From the NCBI GenBank assembly GCA_037039925.1, contig JAXRKP010001501.1, positions 1 to 64,000 of the forward strand: DNA of 64,000 nt, in the 5' to 3' direction. Below the pieces are notes generated by a model. That model was given only the letters and a program-made list of their open reading frames with translations, did not search any database and was not told the origin of the DNA. Every line of letters begins with the position of its first letter. The first letter of the stretch is position 1. Positions 36,501-48,800 of the stretch are shown piece by piece. This stretch comes from Doris montereyensis. Its lineage: Eukaryota > Mollusca > Gastropoda > Nudibranchia > Dorididae. Position numbers and translations under genes: made by a program.

Positions 36501-39500
36501 AGTGGGGAACATGCATGTTAAGTGTCTTTACTAAGCAACAGAACGTCGGATTTAGCTTTGCTAGGATTCAAACTCTCAGCCACTGATGCTACACACTCAA
36601 CAGATATACTCAATACAAAGGCAGGTTTGTTTGGACATTTTTTTTTACTGCTATCCTTGTCTTTTTCTCCTTCTTCAGCCCTCTCAACTGAATTCTCTGT
36701 CAAATGCTTTGTGAGGGTGGTTGGTAGGGGCTACTGGTAGGTCTTACTTCTTTCCATTCACCCTTTTATATCTCCTTGATCTTGCTGTTTCCTAATATTT
36801 TTTTTGTTGGGTTTATTTTTCTTGTAAAACTCCCGCGCAATGTTATGAGCTTTTTTTGTTTTTTTTGGTCGCATCTTGTCTTGAATAAGGCAAGGTGTCG
36901 ACAAAAGATCATGGGTTCAAGCCCCATGATGATGGTTGAAGCATTTTCTTAAATTTTATTTGGAGTAAAATCTATACGCCTGGTCCAGGTAGGTGGATCG
37001 ACATCTAGTCCCATCTGAGACGGGCGAAAAAAAGAAGGTCTCTTGCGCAGATCACAGCTCTCGGTGCATGTTAAAGATCTCTAGGCCTATTTACAGGCAG
37101 TCTTGGCAAAATCAAAATCCTACCAAAAACCCCCGAAATCACCATAGTTGTGGACGTGGGTATAATCAAATCACATCAAATTAATGTAATGGTGGGAGAT
37201 TGGAGGGTGCTGCTGGTAAGTCTCATTTCTTTTCTTTCACTTATTTTTTCATCTTACTGTTTCCTCTAAAAAATTCACTGCATACAGTGGACGGGGTAAA
37301 TTTCAATGAACCAAAACTGACCAAAATTATTGTAATGAATGGCACTAGCATGACTGCATGAATGAAATGAAAATGTAACCCTTATTTTTATTCCTATATA
37401 AATTAATGGATTGACTTTTCTTTTCTCGCAGATGTATCCAGTCTTGTTTTCCAAGAAGAAGGACACTTTTCTTGATTTGCAAATTGGTTTTCGTTGGACA
37501 GGATTATTCTATGCACTTCTCACAAAAGAGTAGGTCCCACGTTTTGATTTCCACTTGTTTTAAAACTCCTTGGTACATTCACAATTTAATATTTAAAAAG
37601 TAAAGTTCCTACAATGGCGCCCGGTGGCCTAGTTGTTAGTCAGTCAGACTTGGGATCGTGAGGTACTGAATTTGAATCTTGGTAATGTCAAATCCGATGA
37701 TGTGTTCCTTGGGAAAGGCATATAACACTTATCTTCCCACTCAACCCAAGTGAAAAATGGAAAGTAAAAACCTGCGACAGACTAGCGTCTTATCTAGTAA
37801 GTGATGTAGTATAACCTGCTTCATACTACAGAAATTGGGATATGGCCTGGCTCTATAGGCCATGATGACCCTGAGGAAAACTACAAATTTCAAATAACAT
37901 CTTTAAGGCCCATAATGCAAAGAACACAAAATTAGACCCAGAATTTGATTTCAGGACCTCCCAATCCCAAGTCCGACAGCCTAACTGTCACACAAAACGT
38001 TCAAGATGGCATCTAGTATTTATCCAAATGATGTCTATAACTTTTCATGATTAGTTCTAATCAGATTTGGTGAAAGTTAAGAGGGCACAGAAAGTAATGG
38101 CAAGCTACCACATAATGCCGTATACCTGAAAAATCCAACTTCACCTAATGGAATTGAAAAAACATTTGATGTTTTGTCAGAGAACAAGCAAGGAATATCT
38201 AAACACTTACACTTTCCTCCTCTTTTCTGTTTTCCATGTATAAATGTGTCGATATTCCTTGTTTGTAGTCTGACTAAGGGTTATACCGGAAACATGTGTT
38301 TGTTCTGTTTCTCTTGGTGGAACTTATTGGCATTAATCACTTTTGATGTACTGTTTTTCTGAAGAAAATGTATGCATCTGGTCTTCATAAATTGGTGAAA
38401 TTCTTTTGTAAAGGATATCCTACAGCTTCTGACAAATTTGATGACACCCCCCCCCCCCCCCCCCCCCGTGCGTCTGTGACATGTTTATGTTTCTCTTGTT
38501 GAACTACTATAGCTAAAACTCATCATCCACAGACAAAAACCCCTGGAGACGGGAAGAAGCGATGGCCTACATTCTGGGTGTCCAGATGGTGGATCTGCCT
38601 GTTTCGGAGAACCAGGCCAAGTTTGAGGACGAGTTTGGCGCCAAGGAGCGTAAGTTACAACAAAAAGTTTACATCTTTGAAAATTAAAAATATTATAAAT
38701 TTTTGGCTGAGACTGTATGCATCACTGTGTTACTGGCAGATGTTTGGCTAGTGAGGTTGAAAGGGAGTCTTTGTGATTGTGAGAAACACCGTGGTCATGT
38801 GGTATAGTATCATATGTCTTAAGGAGTTGTGTTTTTGCTACCATCCTGATGAAAATTCTTTATCGACTTGGACAAAATTCTGTGAGACAGTTTTAAAAAA
38901 TATGATTCTCTCTAATAAATGTGTAGCAATGAACAGATTAAAAAGAAAAAGCCTTTGAGAATGATTATATATATCATCATCAACCTTGATGCTTTGACCA
39001 CATTCCTAATACACAGCTTGATCAATTGTAGGCATTTGGAGAGCAATAGGCCTGTCATGTTTTGTTTCTGCCATGTTTTATTTATTTGTTTGTTTAAATA
39101 CTTTTTTTTTTTCATTTGTTGATATATATCTCATTTGTTTGTCATTTTATTTGCATTTGTTTGCTTGTTAGTTTGTTTTTTATTCATGTATTTAGTTGTT
39201 TTTTTATGTACTTCTCTTTTTTCTCTTTATCATCTGTTTGTTTAATTTTCCAGAGGACATATTTGCAATGCTCTTGAAGAGATTGAAGGCACAGATTTCT
39301 CAGATCCATGTAAGTACTCAAAATTTGAAATTCCTAGTAAGCACCTCTTTTCTGTTTTCCTTTTTCTTTTGTTTTTGTTTTTGGGAAGGCTTAGTTTTAA
39401 TTGAGATTTATGATAAACATAGCACAATGCTGTCAAGGTGTGATATTTGTAGATTTCTTTTCTTTTGCGATAGAGAAAAGCAGGTGTAATATTTGATAGT

Positions 39501-42500
39501 AGCGTAAAGATGTAGGTGATAACTTGACTTTACTGCTAATATTTGAAAATTGGATGTTGGTCCTGGCATTCAGTGTGGGACATCAGTCCAAAGTTATATA
39601 TCATAGTTCTGATTTGGTCGTTCTTTGTAGGTGAAAGGCTTGGTTGGTAGGCTACTGAGAGTAACTTACCATAGTTTGCATGAAGGTGCTGAATGATCCC
39701 AAGATTGTTTAATTTTAGGGTGAATTTAAAGAATGATGATTTCATTCTTCTCCATTGTTGAGTAGAATTTTCATTGGCTTGAGCCATCATTTCCAACAAA
39801 TTTTATAATTAAAAAGTTGGAAAAGTATCACTCAGGCTTATCCACACAACCTCAGTATCGAATCCTGACTCTATCTAATAATCGTACTTGATATCACCCA
39901 TGGTGTAGCTCGTTTGTATAATATAACAATGTTTAATGCAAACTTACAAGCAAAGTTTTGAAGAAGATAGAGGTGGCTCTGGTGATTGGCCATGGGGGGG
40001 GGGGGTATTAGTTCAGAGGAGTAATCATTAATGGAGAAAATATGGTTGTTTTCAAAGATTAAGTTTGTTTTTGTTTAGTGTGTCTCACATAATTTTGTGA
40101 TATTTTGCAACAAGCTAGATATCAAACAGGTATATGGAGGCAACAACAACAGAAGAAAATAAAATTTAGACATAGAACATTGGCTTTTACATTGACATTG
40201 TATTAATCAAGTGGGAATGTTAACAAAAGGATTTAGAGATTTTAATTTGTTGGTTTAAATTTCTCTATATCATAAAAGACGCAAGATCTATTTTTCTTTA
40301 CGATTTGCCCATCGCTGACATCACCAGGGACTGGTGCTCAACCTGGCCCACCGCTTGAAAGGCCAACACTCCCATCACACTGTTCTCAAGGACGCGATTG
40401 AGGAGGAGGAGCCAGAAGAGCAGGACCTCATCCGTGGCGATTTCAATTTGCATAAGATCATTGTTGTGGCAACGGCTGCTGGGAAGGTGAGAAAGAAATC
40501 ATTGGAAGCTGAAATTTTACCAGATTTGGTTAATTCATTAGTTTAATTTTATTTATTTATTTATTCGTTACATTCATTTGTATTGTTTATTTAATAATAG
40601 TGATAATAATAATAGACATTTATATAGCGCTCAATCCATACAGTCAGGCTCTGAGTGCTTAACAAAAAAGCATGCGATAAAATACCTATCATCAGTCAAA
40701 ATACACAATTTACACAATACAGATATGACTATGACAAATAATTCCAGTCAGACACAAGACTCAATCAGTAGTTCACAACAACACAGAGATATGGTTAATA
40801 GAATATGTTGTACCATAACTATTGAATACAAATGTAAAATACATGAGATCAAGAACAAGAATCAGTTAACTTATTTACACTTCTCACACCAGTAAAGTGT
40901 TAAAGAAAATGTTCTTGAAAATTGATAGCTAACTTGATTTCCTAAGTTGTTGTTAATTTACACATTGACTGACTTTTTAGTTTACTCTTTGATTTTATCC
41001 ACTTTTGCTGTTGTGCTTATTATCTACCATACTCTATATGAAAAGAGCGGTCAATTAAGTTATATCTTAATGTTAACTGACAGGATTATGGCTCCTTCTT
41101 AGTTACTCTCTTGCTGATAAAGTAGAATTAAACATCAAACAAAATTGCGAAACTTGCTCTTTCCTAGCAATTATGAAATTATAAGCTTATTTATTCACTG
41201 CTTGATTTTAACCCTTGTCTTTCCAATAGATCTATGGCATCAGGAGTCATACAGGTAAAATTGCCTGGCAACAGTTTGTGCCGAATCTCAAGCCGTTTAG
41301 CCGATCAGGGAATGAGAAGCTGATGGTGGAGGTGCAGAGAACGTCGGCTCATTTCCCCCACGAGCCAATTTGTGCTGTTGTCGGTGTGAATCAGGTGAGA
41401 GAAACTGTCATGGTAATTTACTGCAAAACAAATAGTGCATGTGGCCAAGTGGTTAGGCTGCCAGATTTGGGATCATGAGGGTCCTGGGTTCAAATTTCAC
41501 TTATCTTTCATCTTGCTATTTCCTTGTGATTCATAGGTGGCTGGGGAGTGCCACTGGTAGGTCCGTCTTTGTTCTTTCCTTTCACTCATTTATGTCTTTT
41601 TTTCATCATGCCGTTTCCTCTAAACTGAGGTCAGCGCATATGGTGGATGGCGTAAATTCCAGTGAAACGACCGAAAAAACGTTGTAATTCAGCCTGAGAT
41701 GACTGCATATGATCAAACGGGGGATATTTCAATGAAATAGACAGAAACATATACAGGTATAGATAACAGAAACACTAGCATTACAGTTTCCGAGATCACC
41801 TTAGTTGTGGTTGTGGGTAAAATTACAAACCGTACAAGGTTAGTGTTGTTTTATTATTTGTAAAGATAAAAGTTTTACACCTTTGAATTTGTTTTTTCTC
41901 ATGCAGGAAACAGGAAACGGACTGGTTGTCTCATTGAATCCAGTGTCTGGAGAAATGCATCGGAGTCAGCAGGGTCATGGCATTGATCTTGGTTACAAAG
42001 TTTTACAGGCCGACGTCTTGGCTGAGATGAATGAAGAGTTTGTTAAAGGACTTGTCTTTCTGGATGTCAACATTCAGGTAACAGGATCAAGGGCAAAACA
42101 AGGACATTATTATAATATGACTAGAGATGTGCCTGAATGGTTTACCTTATTTGAGATAAGATAAGATCTAATGTCTTTATTTGTTTAAAAGGAAATTTGC
42201 TCTGGTCACGTTTCAAATCAAAATCAAAATGAATAAATTACAATACAACTCATCTCTTTCACTTTCATTCTCTTCTTTCATTCTCCATTTCACAACCAAA
42301 ATCAATGCATTACAAAACTGGCGTTTTATGGATATGGACAATATAAAATCATAATGATCATGTCGTATAAATATAAATATAGATATGTTTTAAAATCTTT
42401 GTAAATTGTTGTCACAGTTACAAAAGTCATTTAAACAACTTCCATTCACAAAAATAAATGTATGAATAGCTTTCTAAATATGTATAATCCCTTAGTATAT

Positions 42501-42772
42501 TTCATATAAAAATTTGCATTATTATATATACTGATACAAGAAATAAATAATAATAAACTTTATTGACCATCATTTTGATGACATCAGTAGTTAAAATCCA
42601 AGTGTATATTATAAGGTGTAGAAATATAACATAGTTTGTATATAACTAATAAATGACTAAGATTCAAAGTAAAATTATTTCATAAGGGGTTACATATGAA
42701 GCTATTAGGGAAATTTGAATACATACATACATACATACATACATACATACATACATACATACATACATACAC

Positions 42773-42803
<31 letters not shown>

Positions 42804-45800
42804 TACATATATACAAACAAATATACATATGTACATACACACATACACACACACACACACACACACGTACATACATATTTATATAGTAGAAGAGTGTGAG
42901 TTAAATGTAAGATGTATAATGACACTAAGATAATGATGGTAGTAAACAACAACGACATTAACAACAACAACAATCTTGCAACGTGTAGCCGAAGAGAGCA
43001 AGGCAAGATGGATCTCCTATATCTCTCTCTATTACATTTTTCAAGATTAGTCTTCCAGATTTTGTGGAATAAGAAATTTGGGGATGAAAGGGGTGGGTTT
43101 GATCGTTTTTCACTTGATTAATTTTTCTGGATATTGGCAAAATCCTCATTGCATAAAGATATTCCAGAGCGAACAATATGATCCAACCTCATTTACTAAG
43201 AAATGTTTAGTAAATTCAGTAAAATCAATAACTAGAGTTTAAAAAAAGAGTTTAAGGCTGAGAATGAATATAATTTATTTATTTTAAAGGCTCATTGGAG
43301 TTATTAATGTAGGTGAGAACAAATTAAAGTTTATATCTCACTGTTCTCAGTCTTTGTGACCTTTCATATTCTTTGTTCAAGTGATGGAACTGGTCTTGTA
43401 ATATTTTCATGCCCTTTTCAATAACATTTACATATGAAACAAAGGTCATGTCTTTTCAGATGTTTGTGACATTGAAAATATATAAGGGGACTCGGTGGTT
43501 TAGATTCAAGGTTTCAGCCTTTCAAAAACAAAATATTTTCTTTTAGTTATTTTGAGTAGCTTTTGCCAGGCCTGAAAAGACCTAGCTAGCCATTTTGCTG
43601 CTGGGTTGACAAGAGGGCTAGAGAACTTATTCCTAAACGTGGAATCAAACTTGAGGTCTCCCAAGTGATACTTAAGTGTTCTGCCGACTGAGCTTCTTAT
43701 GAAGTGTGGAGGAGTTTGAGTGTTGAGGGTTTTTTTATGCCCATTGTTGGGAAATAGTTATCCAGTGTGTATAGTTCATGACTCTCAAACACGGTGTTTA
43801 CTCTTCAGTGGCTTTTGTCTGAACATGTTAACAAAGTATGTATTATATGTATATGTATGTGGTTGGCAGTTATGCTAATAGGCAATGTTCTCTCTAGGCT
43901 GTGCACATGCGTGCATGCACCAGGGAGAAAAGAAGCGCACAGTTGAGAAATGTCCACACACACCAATAAAAAACGACAGCACAAAATTAAAAGAAATCGA
44001 TTCATTTTCACATTGGGGATTTCTTTGTCAAACTGTGCACAACACTTAAAAAAAAATTAGAAGGAACATTGCTGGTAGGTCCTACTTTTTTACCCTTATA
44101 CTCTTCCACAGGTTTTTTGTCCTGCTTCTAAACTCGCCTGAAATCACCAAATATTGTTGACGAGGGAAATAAATTGCAATGAAACCATGTGATGTATTGT
44201 AAGAATGCTAATTGATGCCATTTTCCCTTGTCGCCTTTTCAGCCCCCACGTCTACCCTCCATCTTGTATCAGTGTATTTGGCAGCGTGATGCAGATGCAG
44301 CATTTTTCTTTCTCACGGACCCGGAGACCAATGCCATGACTGGTTACATGTACGTCCCTGTGATCTGCTTCCTGGTGTGTCGTTACATCTTTGTGACCTG
44401 TTTCCTGATGTGTCTACATATTTGTGACCTGTTTCCTGATGTGTGATTTGTGACCTGTTTCCTGATGTGTCTTTACGTCTTTGTGATCTGTTTCCTGATG
44501 TGTCATTACGTCTTTGTGACCTGTTTCCTGATGTCATTGTCTTTGTGACCTGTTTCCTGATGTGTCATTTGTCTTTGTGACCTGTTTCCTGATGTGTCGT
44601 TATGTCTTTGTGACCTGTTTCCTGATGTGTCATTATGTCTTTGCGACCTGTTTCCTGATGTGGCTTTATGTTTTTATGACTGTTTCCTGATGTGTCTTTA
44701 TGTCTTTGTGACCTGTTTCCTCATGTGTCATTATGTCTTTGCGACCTGTTTCCTGATGTGGCTTTATGTTTTTATGACTGCTTCCTGATGTGTCGTTATG
44801 TCTTTGTGACCTGTTTCCTGATGTGGCTTTATGTTTTTATGACTGTTTCCTGATGTGTCTTTATGTTTTTATGACTGTTTCCTGATGTGTCTTTATGTTT
44901 TTATGACTGTTTCCTGATGTGTCTTTATGTTTTTATGACTGTTTCCTGATGTGGCTTTATGTTTTTATGACTGTTTCCTGATGTGTCTTTATGTCTTTGT
45001 TACTGTTTCCTGATGTGGCTTTATGTTTTTGTGATCTGTTTCCTGATGTGTCTTTATATCTTTGTGACTGTTTTCCTGATGTGTCATTATGTCTTTGTGA
45101 TCTGTTTCCTCATGTGTCTTTATATCTTTGTGATCTGCTTCTTTGTGATCTGCTTCTTGATGTTTTTATGTCTTTGTGACTGTTTCCTGATGTGTCATTA
45201 TGTCTTTGTGACTGTTTCCTGATGTGGTTTTATGTCTTTGTGACTGTTTCCTGATGTGGTTTTATGTCTTTGTGATCTGTTTCCCTTAAAAAAAACACAA
45301 CCCAAAAAACCCTCTAAAATGACAACATTCCTGCTGAATTAACGTTTTTACCTATATGATTTGTAGTAATATGTATATCGATATAATTAATGTAGATGTA
45401 TAGTATGTGTTTTGATATAACCATCACTGTGATTGTAATATGCTTAGAGCTTTATTGTATATGGGAGTAGGTGCAATAGACATGATCTACATCATCATCA
45501 TCATCATCAAAGTTATCAGCTGGAAAGGGAATATGGAATTAAGATAAAATGCAAGTTAAATTTGTGACTGAATTCGGTTACAATGTTTTATTAAGACATT
45601 GTAATCTTGAGCCGACAACCAGTCGAATGAAATCCAGTGTCATCGGTTTGGGTTTTGGTCAACGATGAACTTTATATTAGATTTTGTGCTTTGTAATTTT
45701 ATTGTGTGCATTGTAAAATTACCCACGACGACAAACTATTCAGATTTAAACATGTGTGGTAATTACAGGACACTAAATTTTAGATATTTACTGTAATGAT

Positions 45801-48800
45801 GAATTAATGATTGATAGATTTATGCTCTTCTCCATTTTGAAATTGTTGCCAGGCTGCAGAAAGGCAAATCAGGATCAATCGCCATTGAAAGGGTGTGGAA
45901 CCTAGACTTGCAAAAGTCTCAGCAAACCATTACAGGAATCTATTCCAAGAGGGGTATAGGTAAGCACACACAAATTCTTTAAACCCTTGAAGCCAAAGGT
46001 GGCCATCCGCAGAGAGAGATATAGTTCTATTATTCTATTCAAACGAAGGTTGGTGAAGCTATTTCCGTTTCACCAAAAGATAAACCCTTTTGATGCAAGG
46101 AAGCGAGAATCTCTCAGAGAATAAAGTTACGAGTTTGAGTTTTGTTTGGCTTTGAAAACCTTATTGAATTTTGTTTTGTTTTTTATTGTCTTTTTGCGAT
46201 AATTAAATAGACTGCTGGGTTAATGAATGGATTGCATAGAAACAATGTATTGCATAGGCAGTATGAGCAAAATTATAATGTTGTGGAGATAACCTTATTG
46301 GCTTAGGGCTTTCTGCTATCAAGGTCATCAGACTTTGCAGCCTCGGCTGTTTTGTTTTCTTGATTTCCCTGGTGGAAGCAAACCATTCTCTAAGTATTTC
46401 CAGATTGTTAGTTGATATTAGTTTAATTACACTGCTGTTTGTTTTCTTTAGATCGTTTTTCAGGATGACTTTGAGTGTGCAGGGTTAATATATCAACGTA
46501 TAAATAGATCTAGCTTGTTGACTGATTAAAATTATTTCTTGCTCTGCATTCCAGAGAAATTGAGATCTAGATTCTAGTCGGGTAGAGAGGTCTTGAAAAT
46601 AAACATACACGTGGTTGATCTAGATTCTTCTAGATCTAGATTCTAGACAGACAGGCTCTTTTATGATAGATCTGTATTCAATCTAGTAAGATCTAGATAT
46701 CTCTAAGTCTACTTGTTATCTAGAGGCCTAGAGAAACTACGAGAGTAGATTTAGACTTCTAGGTCTAGAATTTGTCACACCCATTTTCTTCAATAACTTT
46801 AGTAGAGCTAGAGTTAGATTTCTAAATCTACTTGTTAGCCTAGTTAATAGAATCAGAATTGATTAAGAATTTGGCTATAACTGTTATAATAACAAGCGAA
46901 TCTTCAAACCAACTAGCTGTACATCTAGGCTAAAGGTAAGCTGGCTCCAGAATCTAGATCTAGACAATTTAACAAATTGGGGATGACCTGTCAAAAGTTG
47001 AGGTTCATTGATCGGGATTCGTCAGTAGATGTGATTGATCTAACTTCTAAGAACAAATTCAGGTGGGAATGAATGTCAACTAAAGATTGTAATGATGAAT
47101 TCCTTTCTAGTTATATCAGGAAGGTTGAGAAAGATGGCATTGCATGGTGCTGTTATTGTAAGTGTGAGATTAAATGTGATACAGGGGGTATTCAGTGTCT
47201 GAAAGTTTCACATTTCAGAGACTTCCAGATTTTTTCATTTGCCGAGTGTGGTTGTAGGTCATCCTCTTCTAAACCTTCTAAAGGAATTAAATTAAGAATT
47301 TGGAAATATTTTTCTTATTTTATAAGACCAAAAGAAATTTTATGTTTCACCTGCAGAGCATGTACATTCCCAAGGAAGAGTCTTGGGTGACCGGAGTGTC
47401 CTGTACAAATACCTTAATCCCAATCTGATTGCCGTAGTGACGGAAGGAGAAGAAGGAGCAACAACATCATCAGGAGGCAAAGGTCAGAAGCTTGTGGTTT
47501 TATTCTTCCTTACCAACGTAGGTACAGGACTCGCTCACTAAGCCGAAGGTCGTGGAATCGAATCCCGGCCTTGTAGGCTTGAATTTGACTGAGTTGGTCA
47601 CTCTTTGTGCGTCAAAGGCTCTGTTTCCAAGCCACTAAGCGTAAACACAATTTGCATATATGTTCTAAATGGTCTGAAGATTGTTTTCATTTAAGGAATT
47701 TGTCTGCCAGAAGTAACGTTTAATTAGAAAAAAAACGCCAATGTTCTTCCGTCTTTGAATAAAATTTTCATTTACCTAAGCTGCCATTTTGAACCAGTTT
47801 TATAATTAAAAATTTGGAATAGTTTGCTACGTAACCTCAATATCACATACTCAGGGTGTCCAGCAACGTCGGAAATATGTCGGATTTTCATACTCAAGTC
47901 GGAAATTGGTGTCTTGGATAGGAAAACAAGTAGGAAATGGGGCTCAGGTAATAAAAACCAGGGTTCCATTGCATCAGGGAAATCCTTGAAAACGAAAAAA
48001 AAAGTTTCCCGGTCGAGAAAATACCAGGGGAAATGATTTATTGAGGATGAACATGAGAGAAAATCAGGGCAATCGAAGTAGACATGAACAATTATCGGCA
48101 CCGTGAAATAGGAAAATGTGAATAAGTTTGTGGACGATGAATCATCATTTTGTCATCCATTTCCGGTCATGCATGCTTTGCTGTCTGGCGATTCTTTCAT
48201 GTTAAATCTAAACAATTCCGATACCTTCTTTAAAATTGTAAAGTTTGCCCGGGGAATTTGAATCGGATTTCGACACAAAGCTTTCAATACTTTCTTTTGC
48301 TTTAGCACCTACAGTAATACCATGAACTGCACATCTACGCCCAGCCTCCTTTCTTCAATTTGATTTTTACTCTGGAGAGATTAAGAATGTCGTGTGTGTT
48401 AAAAAGCCGATCGACACGTTGTTGTATGATTTGTGTCAAAGGGGAATGGGGTGGTGGTCGCTAAAAGTAGAACAGAGGAAGATGTATAATTGGCAGAGTT
48501 CAATCAAGTTGTAGAAAAAGCCTTCCAAACCCCATTTTCTTCTCGGTAGACTGAGTAAGTATTTGTGCGTGTGTTAAAGCTATGATATTGTCACTCTTGT
48601 GTTTGATTTATTTTTCGAAAGGAGATAACAAAAATGATAAAAAAATAATTTTGCACTGTTTGCTTGTTTTGTGAAATGATAGGGGTAGATCTATCAGCTA
48701 TCAGAATTATTTTTTTCAGAACTGGAAAAATGCTGAAATATTATTAATCCAAACTGAAACATTAAAGAAATGTGTGATCACTTTTCATTTCATTGAGATG

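Noticed and set aside
42664..43006. Tyr-Val-Cys-rich frames
   Set aside because: Translation of the (ATAC)n/(AC)n microsatellite.
44594..45222. Repeated [11 protein letters not shown] protein
   Set aside because: Translation of the 33-bp minisatellite after the exon 18 donor.
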